DNA from: Clostridia bacterium
GTDB lineage: Bacteria > Bacillota > Clostridia > Oscillospirales > Acutalibacteraceae
Direction: 5' to 3'
Length of the DNA: 64,000 nt
NCBI GenBank assembly: GCA_024404025.1
Contig: JAKSQP010000008.1
Span: 31,308-95,307 of the forward strand
Numbering within the stretch: the stretch's first letter is position 1; each line of letters begins with the position of its first letter. A program made the position numbers and the translations under genes. Shown piece by piece: positions 8,857-16,781 of the stretch. Below the pieces are notes generated by a model, which was not told the origin of the DNA, searched no databases, and was given only the letters and a program-made list of their open reading frames with translations.

Positions 8857-9825
8857 TTATTTTCTGTTTTCGTTTTGTCTGTATCCCGATGAAAAATCGA
8901 CCTTATTGAGAAGCGGTTTTCCTTCGGCGTATCTTTGCAGATTTTCGCTGCATATTTCAAAAAGTCTTCTCTCGGTTTCGTCAAGATGGCCGAGACTGCC
9001 GCCGGTTATATGCGGAGTGATTATTGCGTTTCTGCATTTCCAGAGCGGATGCTCTTCCGGAAGAGGCTCCGGATCGGTAACATCGAGAGCCGCTCCGAGA
9101 ATGCGGTTTTCGTTCAGAATTTCAACAAGCGCATCCGTATCGATCAGGCTTCCTCTGCCGAGATTTATCAGAACCGCATCCGGTTTCAGAAGCAAAAGCC
9201 TATCCTTATTGAGAAGCTTTTTGGTTTTTTTTGTTTCGGGAAGAGAGCATATAATTATATCGGCTTTTTTCAGTTCCTCATCAAGAGAATCAAGCGTTTC
9301 AAAGCGGTCAAACGGATATTTTGCTTCAATGCCGGCAATTCTGCGGATTGCCGTTATGCTGCATTCAAACGCTTTGAAAAGCTCCGCCGTTTCAGATGCT
9401 ATGTTTCCGGCTCCGAGAAGAAGAACATTTTTGCCCCTCGGAGATTTCTGCCTGCCCTCGTCATGCCAGAATGCGTTGTTCTGATTATCACGGCAAAGAT
9501 GAAGATGCTTATAGAGATTCAGAACCATTGTGAGCGCAAATTCGGACATTGATCTGCCGAATGCGCCCGAAAGATTGGTCAGAATAACTCCATCGGGAAA
9601 ATTTTTCATATATTTTTCGTTGCCGGCGCTTGAAATCTGCACCCATTCAAGCTTTTGTGCTTTTTCAAGCTGCTGCGCAGTCGGCATTCCGAGAATGATT
9701 TCGGCCTCTGAAAGCTCTTCATCCGTCGGCTCATCCGACTGAATAACATTATATTTTTCGGTGTTGTAAAGTCTTTCGATATGCTCCGCACGGAACGGCT
9801 GAACCAAAAGGACTTTCTTTTTCAT
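8857..9825 (-). CDS. D-isomer-specific 2-hydroxyacid dehydrogenase (phosphoglycerate dehydrogenase-like)
   Basis: About 322 residues. Typical features: the NAD fold LLLGAGNIASE near 140, INLGRGSLIDTDAL near 225 with the substrate-binding Arg, the Glu of DPEPLPEEHPLW, and TPHITGG with the catalytic His near 285. This short branch often acts on hydroxypyruvate, glyoxylate or sugar-derived 2-keto acids. A GTG at 9834 overlaps the upstream FAD gene stop; ATG at 9825 is preferred because AAGAAGTGAT lies at proper distance. It belongs to the sugar-acid operon 8857-15135, where reduction of a keto acid fits the context. Confidence 0.85.
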   Translation of the reverse strand: MKKKVLLVQPFRAEHIERLYNTEKYNVIQSDEPTDEELSEAEIILGMPTAQQLEKAQKLEWVQISSAGNEKYMKNFPDGVILTNLSGAFGRSMSEFALTMVLNLYKHLHLCRDNQNNAFWHDEGRQKSPRGKNVLLLGAGNIASETAELFKAFECSITAIRRIAGIEAKYPFDRFETLDSLDEELKKADIIICSLPETKKTKKLLNKDRLLLLKPDAVLINLGRGSLIDTDALVEILNENRILGAALDVTDPEPLPEEHPLWKCRNAIITPHITGGSLGHLDETERRLFEICSENLQRYAEGKPLLNKVDFSSGYRQNENRK

Positions 9826-9830
9826 TTTTA

Positions 9831-11588
9831 TCACTTCTTCAAAAGTTTTTCAAAAACATATTCCTCCGTCGGAATCCTGTCAACGGGGATGAACGAAACT
9901 CCGTCGGCGGAGGTGACGGTTATGAATTTTCTGTATTCTGTGTTTTCGGGGATCTTTTCGCCGTTTTCGATATACATACATCCGCCTCTCGAACCGCATT
10001 TTTCGGCGCATCCGAGAATGGTACGGCAGAGCGCAAGCCTTGAAACGGTTGCGCAGCGAAGCGCAAAATAATCCTCATATTCATCGGCAGATGAAATGTG
10101 CGTTCTTGATTCAAAGCCGTTCAGAAGAGCGTCAAGCTCCGATGCGATGGCTTTTATTTTTTCGATATTCCTCACATTTGCCGCAGATTCGCTCATTCTG
10201 ACGGCAAAGTATGAGTTGATTTCGCTGATGTCGGATTTTTCCGAAAGCTTCGGCAGCTCGGGAGAATCCGTGAATTCTTCTGCGGAATATTCCGCAACGG
10301 AATCCTTGAGGTGATCCGAAATAAGCAGCGCTCCGACCTGCGTATCATTCAGCGCCGCTCCGCCGGGGCGGTAAACGCCGAATCTGCCGGAGGCTTCTCC
10401 TGCGCAGAAAAGCCCCTTTATGTTAGTTTCGCCGTGAGCATCAACTCTGATTCCGCCGTTGTTATGCTGAGCGCATACGCCGATTTCAAGATATTCTTTT
10501 TTCAGGTCTATTCCGTTATTCAGATAAAGCTCGTAGGCCTTCGGGTTAAGCTGAAGAAGCCTTTCAATAGGAGTTATGCCCGATGTGTCGGCTTTTTCAA
10601 GATAATCCGACGATGCGTCATTAAGAAGCGAAAAATCAAAATCCGAGGGATTGTGCATATAGTCAAGATAAACTCTGTTTCCTTTTGCGATTTCACGGGA
10701 AACGAGAATATCGACCTGCGAAGAGCCTCCGGTTTTGTTGCTGTCAAACGGCCATTCGTATCCCTTGAGAAAAATGAGATTCAGATAATCGGGAAGTGCT
10801 TTGAGAAATTCGGTTTCGTTTCCGTTATTATCAACCGAAACATATCTCGGAATGACCTGCTGATAACTGCCCGAAAGATTCCATCTGAATTTTTTCGATG
10901 CGATTCCGTATTGCCATTCCTGAAAATTCTGAAGCTCTGCTCCGGCTTCGATTGCAAGACCGGTTGCGCCCTTGTGGCCGATGGGATAGACCGAATTTTC
11001 ATAAATCGCCGCCGGCGCACCCGTGCAGAGAATAACCGCTTTTGCTGAAACCGGAACGATTTTTCCGCCGTTCAGGAAATATGCTCCGCAGCATTTTTTA
11101 TCTTTTATAATAAGCTTTACTGCGGTGTATCCGTCACGGACCTCAATTCCGCATTCTCTGATTTTTTCTTCAAGCCTTTCGGTCATATATCTTGAAGTCA
11201 ACGGACCTGCGGAGGTTGCTCTGTTTGTGTTGTCATGGTCGGTGCGGTAGCCGTGGAAAACGCCGTAAGGGTCTTTTGGGAACGGCACGCCGAGTTCAAC
11301 AAGATGCATGAAACAGCGAAGACTGTTCGCAGCTTCAAGATAGGCGTCGCTTCCGTTCATTGAGCCGCCGTTGAATAAATCCTCCGCCATTTTTCTGACG
11401 CTGTCGCCGCACGGCGAAGAAATATCGAGCTTATAGTAAGTCTGCTTGTCGCTGCCTGCGTTTCTTGATGTGCCGCAGGTGACTTTTTCTGAAAAGAGGC
11501 AGATATTTTTTATTCCGTTTGCATAAAGTCTTTCGGCGACGGCATAGCCCGAGGCTCCGCTTCCGATAATAATCACATCATAAATCAT
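9831..11588 (-). CDS. FAD-dependent dehydrogenase, fumarate reductase flavoprotein-like
   Basis: 585 residues. The N-terminal dinucleotide fold IIIGSGASGYAVAERLY binds FAD. Later come AVILCTGAPA near 186 and GLFCAGEASGRFGVYRPGGAALNDTQVG near 395, the second FAD contact typical of the succinate dehydrogenase/fumarate reductase and L-aspartate oxidase group. No signal peptide or heme sites are seen, so it is a soluble cytoplasmic flavoprotein. The exact substrate is not evident. Its start overlaps the SDR stop by four bases and its stop abuts the dehydrogenase start, showing translational coupling inside the sugar-acid operon. Confidence 0.75.
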   Translation of the reverse strand: MIYDVIIIGSGASGYAVAERLYANGIKNICLFSEKVTCGTSRNAGSDKQTYYKLDISSPCGDSVRKMAEDLFNGGSMNGSDAYLEAANSLRCFMHLVELGVPFPKDPYGVFHGYRTDHDNTNRATSAGPLTSRYMTERLEEKIRECGIEVRDGYTAVKLIIKDKKCCGAYFLNGGKIVPVSAKAVILCTGAPAAIYENSVYPIGHKGATGLAIEAGAELQNFQEWQYGIASKKFRWNLSGSYQQVIPRYVSVDNNGNETEFLKALPDYLNLIFLKGYEWPFDSNKTGGSSQVDILVSREIAKGNRVYLDYMHNPSDFDFSLLNDASSDYLEKADTSGITPIERLLQLNPKAYELYLNNGIDLKKEYLEIGVCAQHNNGGIRVDAHGETNIKGLFCAGEASGRFGVYRPGGAALNDTQVGALLISDHLKDSVAEYSAEEFTDSPELPKLSEKSDISEINSYFAVRMSESAANVRNIEKIKAIASELDALLNGFESRTHISSADEYEDYFALRCATVSRLALCRTILGCAEKCGSRGGCMYIENGEKIPENTEYRKFITVTSADGVSFIPVDRIPTEEYVFEKLLKK

Positions 11589-12313
11589 AATCTTCTTACG
11601 CTGAAGCCTCCGTCCGCCTGAATAACGGTACCCGTGCAGAAATCAAGGCTGCCCGTTGAAATGCTTCCGACTGCCTTTGCAACATCCTCCGGCTGACCGA
11701 TTCTGTTGATCGGTGTCAGTCCGTCTGCGATGAGATTATCATATTTTTCCTTGACGCAGGCGGTCATATCGGTTTCGATTATTCCCGGAGAAACCTCAAA
11801 AACCGAAACGCCGTATTCAGCCATCCTTGCGGCAAAAAGCTTGGTATACATTGAAATCGAAGCCTTTGAAACGCAATATTGCGCTCTCTCCGGTGAAGCC
11901 GTATAGGATGAAAGCGAGCTTATGAAAACGATTCTGCCGGAATTCGTTTTTTTCATTATATTGGCAACTGCCTGCGAAACAAAGAAGGTGCCTTTCTGAT
12001 TGATGTCAAGCACATAATCGAATTCTTCTTCGGTTATTTCAAGCATATCTCTTCTGACCTTCGGCGCAACTCCTGCGCAGTTGACAAGCATATCAACCTT
12101 TCCGGTTTCATCAAGATGAGATGCCAATTTTTCTCTTGATTCCTTTGAAGAAATATCGCATTCGATGAATTCGGCTTTGCCGAGAGAAACAAGCTCATCC
12201 AGCGCCTCGGTCGATTTTCTTGAAGCAACGATGCACTTGTATCCGTTATTTATCAATTCTCTGACGATGGCAAGTCCGATTCCGCGGCTGCCTCCCGTAA
12301 CGACTGCAAGCAT
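11585..12313 (-). CDS. SDR family oxidoreductase
   Basis: 242 residues of the classical short-chain dehydrogenase type: GGSRGIG near residue 8 binds the cofactor, NCAG near 84, a catalytic Ser in FISSLSS near 134, and YCVSKAS near 148 giving the Tyr-xxx-Lys pair. ATG at 12313 follows GGAGG, so an upstream ATG at 12346 is not used. It lies 13 bases after the OYE-type gene and overlaps the FAD gene by four bases. In this setting oxidation or reduction of a sugar acid is plausible. Confidence 0.9.
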   Translation of the reverse strand: MLAVVTGGSRGIGLAIVRELINNGYKCIVASRKSTEALDELVSLGKAEFIECDISSKESREKLASHLDETGKVDMLVNCAGVAPKVRRDMLEITEEEFDYVLDINQKGTFFVSQAVANIMKKTNSGRIVFISSLSSYTASPERAQYCVSKASISMYTKLFAARMAEYGVSVFEVSPGIIETDMTACVKEKYDNLIADGLTPINRIGQPEDVAKAVGSISTGSLDFCTGTVIQADGGFSVRRL

Positions 12314-12326
12314 ATTTTTCCTCCGT

Positions 12327-13541
12327 TCAGTTTTCTCCGAGAACATATTTGCGATAATAAGGCATATAGACCCCGCTGTCTCTGACGGGGCAGCCCGTAA
12401 CGCTTCCGTGGCGCATAAGCTCGGTGCATTTTGCGCATCCGAGGCAGGTCTTTGCTTTGCTGAGTTTTCCGTCTTTGCAGTAATCTTTCCAGAACTGCGG
12501 ATAGCAGAAGCTCATTCTGCCGAATCCGGCAAGAGAGGCAACGCCCTCCTCAAGGCATTTTTCGGCATAGTCAACCGAATTTTCTCCGTTGAACGAAAGA
12601 CCCGACATAACGAATTTTATTCCCGGGAATTCCGCCTGAAGCTCTTTGGTGACTTTGTATATTCTTTCCATTCCGGCTTCGGCGCTTTCGGGAGCATCCT
12701 TGCAGGGACGGTTTATATGCGGGATGAGATAGGGATTGCCGAGGGTGAGATTTATCAGTTCAATTCCTTTTTCTTTCAGCACGGAAATGATTTTTTTCGT
12801 TTCGGTCAGGTCGATTTCATTGTTTTTGTTTATTCCGTAGCCGTAAGGATAGGGGAAGGTGTCGGTTGCGTTGAATCTTGTTGTAACGAAAAGATCGCCG
12901 CAGTTCTTTTTGACTTCGTCAATACATCCGAAGAAAAGCCTTGTTCTGTTTTCAAAGCTGCCGCCGTATCTTCCGTCTCGTTCGAAAGCGCTTAAGAATT
13001 CATTGAAAAGATAGCCGTGGCAGCATTTGACATCGATCCCGTCAAATCCCGCTTCCTTTGCGAGAGCGGCGGCTTTGCCGTATTTTACGATAACATCATC
13101 GCAATATTCATCTGATGCAACGGTATACGGCTGATTTTCTTTTCCCTTTTCCCAAAGCTCATTGTGATATGCGATTATCGGCTCGGGAGTGCCGTTCGGT
13201 TTGCTCCATCTGCCGCTGTTTGTTGATTGAAGAATGATAACGGGAGCTTTTCCGCAGCTTTCAATTGCTTTTTCTCTGATTTCGCAGAGAAGCTTTTTAT
13301 AGCTCGGCAGAGTTGTTTCGTCAAGGAAGAGCTGGCGGGGGTTTGCTCTGCATTCCTTTGAGGTTGCCGTTGCCTCAAACCAGATTATTCCCGCTCCGCT
13401 TTCCGCAAAGCGCAGATATCTCCGCCTTGTCAGCTCGCTGATGCTTCCGTCTTCGTTTCCGTCGCAGCCTTCCATCGGCTGAAGCACAACACGGTTTTCG
13501 ATTATTCTGCCGTAGATTTCGATGCTTTCTTTAAACTTCAT
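12327..13541 (-). CDS. NADH:flavin oxidoreductase, Old Yellow Enzyme family with 4Fe-4S cluster
   Basis: 404 residues. The FMN-binding TIM barrel is shown by NRVVLQPMEGCDGN near 17, by GFDGIDVKCCHGYLFNEFLS near 165 and by DGRYGGSFENR just after it. The C-terminal CLGCAKC (near 365) with a fourth Cys in VTGC provides a CxxCxxC(x11-12)C iron-sulfur site, as in 2,4-dienoyl-CoA reductase relatives. It is shorter than those fused enzymes because the C-terminal FAD/NAD module is absent. Members reduce activated C=C bonds. The neighbouring FAD enzyme and SDR suggest a multi-step redox route on a sugar acid or an aromatic glycoside. Confidence 0.85.
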   Translation of the reverse strand: MKFKESIEIYGRIIENRVVLQPMEGCDGNEDGSISELTRRRYLRFAESGAGIIWFEATATSKECRANPRQLFLDETTLPSYKKLLCEIREKAIESCGKAPVIILQSTNSGRWSKPNGTPEPIIAYHNELWEKGKENQPYTVASDEYCDDVIVKYGKAAALAKEAGFDGIDVKCCHGYLFNEFLSAFERDGRYGGSFENRTRLFFGCIDEVKKNCGDLFVTTRFNATDTFPYPYGYGINKNNEIDLTETKKIISVLKEKGIELINLTLGNPYLIPHINRPCKDAPESAEAGMERIYKVTKELQAEFPGIKFVMSGLSFNGENSVDYAEKCLEEGVASLAGFGRMSFCYPQFWKDYCKDGKLSKAKTCLGCAKCTELMRHGSVTGCPVRDSGVYMPYYRKYVLGEN

Positions 13542-13552
13542 ATCTTTCCCTT

Positions 13553-14536
13553 TTATCTTTTGATTCTGCCGTCTGATTCGCCTGAACAGACGGCTTTTAT
13601 TTCTTCTGCATTCAGCCTGCAGAAATCGCCTCTGACTGTGTGCTTGTAAACATTACATATATTTGCGAATTCAACCGTTTCTTCGGGCGAAAATCCGGAA
13701 ATGATTCCGTAAAGAATGCCTGCATCAAAGCAGTCTCCGCCGCCGACACGATCAACGATATTGACCTCTGTTTTCTTTGAGGCATAGAATTTTCCGTCTG
13801 CAAGAAGAATACCGCCGAGAGTGTTTTCATCGGCGCTTCGGCATTCTCTTGTTGTGAATGCGATTGTTTTTATTCCGAATTCTTCCGAAAGTTTTGCCAT
13901 AACCTCTTTATCGTCTTTTCCGCCGATGCCGAAAACATCAAGCGCAGAGCCGGTGTTGGCAAAGAGAATATCAACATAAGGCATAAATTTTTTCATAATG
14001 CCGTTGGCTTTTTCTTCGCTCCAGAGAGTTCTTCTGTAATTGAGGTCGCAGCTGACGGTTATGCCCTTTTCCTTTGCCTTTTTCACGGCTTCAAGAGTGA
14101 TTTCGACAAGGCTGTCGCTCAGAGCGGTTGTGATTCCGGTGAAATGGAAAATATCCGTGTTTTGAAGAATTTCTTCCCAGCGGAAATCCGTTTTTCCGGC
14201 TTCGCTGATTGAAGAAAACTGTCTGTCATATATAACTTTTCCGCATCTGACCGATGTGCCGTTTTCGCAGTAATAAATTCCGATCCTTCTGCCGCCTCTG
14301 CTGATGAATGCGGTTTCGACCCCGCTGCCTTTCAGTTCTCTGATGCAGGCATCCGCAATGTCATTTTCGGGGAGCTTCGTAACAAACGAAGTGTTGATCC
14401 CGAGGCTTGAAAGCGCAATGAGCGTGTTTGCTTCGCTGCCTCCGAAATAGGCTCTGAAATTATTTTCCTGCATGAAACGGTCATGGTTATCGGGCGATAA
14501 ACGCAGCATTATTTCTCCGAATGCGGTAACCTTCAT
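13553..14536 (-). CDS. kdgK: PfkB-family sugar kinase, probable 2-keto-3-deoxygluconate kinase
   Basis: 327 residues of the ribokinase/PfkB fold: FGGSEANTLIALSSLG near 31 is the substrate-side signature and VGGGDCFDAG near 250 is the anion-hole motif with the catalytic Asp. KDG kinase phosphorylates 2-keto-3-deoxygluconate to KDPG in the cytoplasm. The next enzyme of that route, KDPG aldolase, is encoded immediately upstream and the two genes overlap by four bases (ATGA), which is the main support for the assignment. A different sugar specificity within the family is possible. Confidence 0.85.
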   Translation of the reverse strand: MKVTAFGEIMLRLSPDNHDRFMQENNFRAYFGGSEANTLIALSSLGINTSFVTKLPENDIADACIRELKGSGVETAFISRGGRRIGIYYCENGTSVRCGKVIYDRQFSSISEAGKTDFRWEEILQNTDIFHFTGITTALSDSLVEITLEAVKKAKEKGITVSCDLNYRRTLWSEEKANGIMKKFMPYVDILFANTGSALDVFGIGGKDDKEVMAKLSEEFGIKTIAFTTRECRSADENTLGGILLADGKFYASKKTEVNIVDRVGGGDCFDAGILYGIISGFSPEETVEFANICNVYKHTVRGDFCRLNAEEIKAVCSGESDGRIKR

Positions 14537-15135
14537 CTGTTTGCCTCCTCAACTGCCGATTTTGTTTTTGCTTCGATTTCTTCGGGAGTGCCCTTGAGCA
14601 TCCAGCTTCCGCCGATTGCTCTGATGAACGGGGCGTCAAGATATTTTTTCATATTTTCGGTGTTGATTCCGCCCGTAGGGATGAAATCAATTCCGGGGAA
14701 TGCCGATGCAAGCGCCTTTATGGTGTCAAGTCCTCCGGCAGCTTCGGCAGGGAAAAATTTGACTGTTGTTATTCCGTGGGCAATGAGATTCATAATTTCG
14801 GTTGCGGTTACGGCTCCGGGGAGATAGGGAATGTTTTTCTCTTTGCAGACTTCATAAACCTCTTGCGAAAATCCCGGAGAAACAATGAAAACCGCTCCGG
14901 AGCTGATTGCGCTTCTGCATTGCTCCGCATTGATGACCGTGCCGGCGCCGATGATAACGCCGTCGGATTTTTCGCTTGCAAGGCGGATGGCTTCTGCGGC
15001 GCATTCCGTGCGGAATGTGATTTCCGCAATGGTGATTCCGCCGTTTTTGAGCGCATTTACAGTGGGCAGGGTATCTTCGGCTTTGTTTATTACCACAACG
15101 GGTATTATTTTGTTTCCTCCGAGTTCAGGCTTCAT
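14533..15135 (-). CDS. eda: KDPG/KHG aldolase
   Basis: About 200 residues, a usual length for the family. Class I aldolase features: EITFRT near 42 with the catalytic Glu, GAGTVI near 64, TVKFFPAEAAGG near 124 with the Schiff-base Lys, and FIPTGGI near 152. The enzyme splits KDPG into pyruvate and glyceraldehyde-3-phosphate, and often also 4-hydroxy-2-oxoglutarate. ATG at 15135 is preferred because GGGGG lies eight bases upstream; upstream in-frame ATGs at 15141 and 15159 fit less well. First dedicated gene of the sugar-acid operon, coupled to kdgK. Confidence 0.85.
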   Translation of the reverse strand: MKPELGGNKIIPVVVINKAEDTLPTVNALKNGGITIAEITFRTECAAEAIRLASEKSDGVIIGAGTVINAEQCRSAISSGAVFIVSPGFSQEVYEVCKEKNIPYLPGAVTATEIMNLIAHGITTVKFFPAEAAGGLDTIKALASAFPGIDFIPTGGINTENMKKYLDAPFIRAIGGSWMLKGTPEEIEAKTKSAVEEANR

Positions 15136-15151
15136 TTTCATTTCCCCCGTA

Positions 15152-16744
15152 TCAGTCATTCTTTAAGCTTTCAAGGTATTCATCGTATGAAAGTTTTTTA
15201 TCGTAATGGCTTCCCGTTGTAACGTCGATGATTCTGTCCGCAATCGTCTGCACAAACTGATGATCGTGAGAGGTGAAAAGAATCGTCTGCGGGAATTTTA
15301 TAAGCCCGTCATTGAGAGAGGCGATCGATTCAAGGTCAAGATGGTTGGTCGGCTCGTCAAAAATAAGCACATTTGCGCCCGAAAGCATCATCTTGCAGAG
15401 CATACATCTTACTCTTTCGCCGCCCGAAAGGACTTTTGCCTTTTTGAGAGCATCATCGCCCGAAAACATCATTCTGCCGAGCCAGCTTCTGACATCGCTT
15501 TCAAAAACGAGGTCCGAATAATTGCGCAGCCAGTCGATCAGGTTGTCTTCAACGCCGTCGAAGAATGCGGAGTTATCGGACGGGAAATATGAATTTGAGG
15601 TTGTAACTCCCCATTTGATTGTGCCTTCATCCGGCTCCATTTCGCCTGCAAGAATTTTAAAAAGAGTTGTTTTCGCAACGGCATCCGTGCCGACAAAAGC
15701 GACCTTTTCGCAGGGGAGGATGGTAAACGAAACATCGTCAAGCACTTTTCTGCCGCCGATGGTTTTTGAAAGATTCGAAACGGTCAGAAGATCGTTTCCG
15801 ACCTTTCTTTCGGGCTTGAAATCAACAAACGGAAATCTTCTTGAAGAAACGGGAAGCTCCGATAAATCAAGGCTTTCAAGGAGCTTTCTTCTGCTCGTTG
15901 CCTGCTTTGATTTTGATCTGTTTGCAGAGAATCTTTCAATGAATCTTTTGAGTTCTTCCGCTTTTGCTTCGTCTTTTTTATTCTGTTCCTTGAGCTGTTT
16001 CTGGCGCATCTGCGTATATTCAAACCAGAAATCGTAGTTGCCGGTGTAAAGCTGCATCTTGCCGTAGTCTATGTCAACAGTGTGAGTGCAGACGGCGTTG
16101 AGAAAGTGTCTGTCATGCGAAACAACGATAACCGTGCTTTCGAGATCCATAAGAAAATCTTCAAGCCATGCAATTGCTTCAATGTCGAGATGGTTGGTCG
16201 GCTCGTCCATGAGAAGAATATCGGGATTTCCGAAAAGAGCCTGCGCAAGAAGCACCTTGACCTTGAGGTTGTTCGGCAGTTCGCTCATCTGCTTTTCGTG
16301 CCATTCGTTTGTAACTCCGAGGCCGTTGAGAAGAATTTCGGCGTCGCTTTCAGCGCTCCAGCCGTCAAGCTCTGCGAATTCCTCTTCAAGTTCGCTCAGG
16401 CGAAGACCCTCTTCTTCGGTGAAATCTTCTTTCATATAAAGTTCTTCTTTTTCATCCATTATCTCGCAGAGATGTTTGTTGCCGAGAAGAACTGTGCGGA
16501 TAACTCCGCATTCATCAAACGCAAAGTGATCCTGGCGGAGAACGGAAATCCTTTCGCCGGGAGTAACGCTTATTTTGCCTGCGGTAGGCTCAAGCTCGCC
16601 GGAAAGAATTTTGAGAAAGGTTGATTTTCCGGCTCCGTTTGCGCCTATAAGTCCGTAGCAGTTGCCGCGGCTGAAAGTAATATCGGCGTGTTTAAAAAGC
16701 GGTTTGCCGGAATATGAAAGTTCAACATCAATTGCTGCAATCAT
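15152..16744 (-). CDS. ABC-F family ATPase (ribosome-associated type)
   Basis: 530 residues, two ABC ATPase domains and no membrane segments. Domain 1 has a normal Walker A (GANGAGKST) near 35 and LLMDEPTNHLD; domain 2 has VLSGGERVRCML and IFDEPTNHLD. The second Walker A reads GTDAVAKTT, lacking the usual NGxGK core; related ABC-F proteins show a GxxxxAKTT form, so some change is normal. The 80-residue charged linker (near 240-320) is the P-site tRNA interaction motif region. ABC-F proteins relieve stalled ribosomes or protect from ribosome antibiotics. It resembles the YbiT-type subgroup. It precedes eda by 16 bases but is probably functionally unrelated. Confidence 0.9.
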   Translation of the reverse strand: MIAAIDVELSYSGKPLFKHADITFSRGNCYGLIGANGAGKSTFLKILSGELEPTAGKISVTPGERISVLRQDHFAFDECGVIRTVLLGNKHLCEIMDEKEELYMKEDFTEEEGLRLSELEEEFAELDGWSAESDAEILLNGLGVTNEWHEKQMSELPNNLKVKVLLAQALFGNPDILLMDEPTNHLDIEAIAWLEDFLMDLESTVIVVSHDRHFLNAVCTHTVDIDYGKMQLYTGNYDFWFEYTQMRQKQLKEQNKKDEAKAEELKRFIERFSANRSKSKQATSRRKLLESLDLSELPVSSRRFPFVDFKPERKVGNDLLTVSNLSKTIGGRKVLDDVSFTILPCEKVAFVGTDAVAKTTLFKILAGEMEPDEGTIKWGVTTSNSYFPSDNSAFFDGVEDNLIDWLRNYSDLVFESDVRSWLGRMMFSGDDALKKAKVLSGGERVRCMLCKMMLSGANVLIFDEPTNHLDLESIASLNDGLIKFPQTILFTSHDHQFVQTIADRIIDVTTGSHYDKKLSYDEYLESLKND

Positions 16745-16781
16745 TTTAAATCTCCATAAGTATAATCAAAAATTTTTTCGG

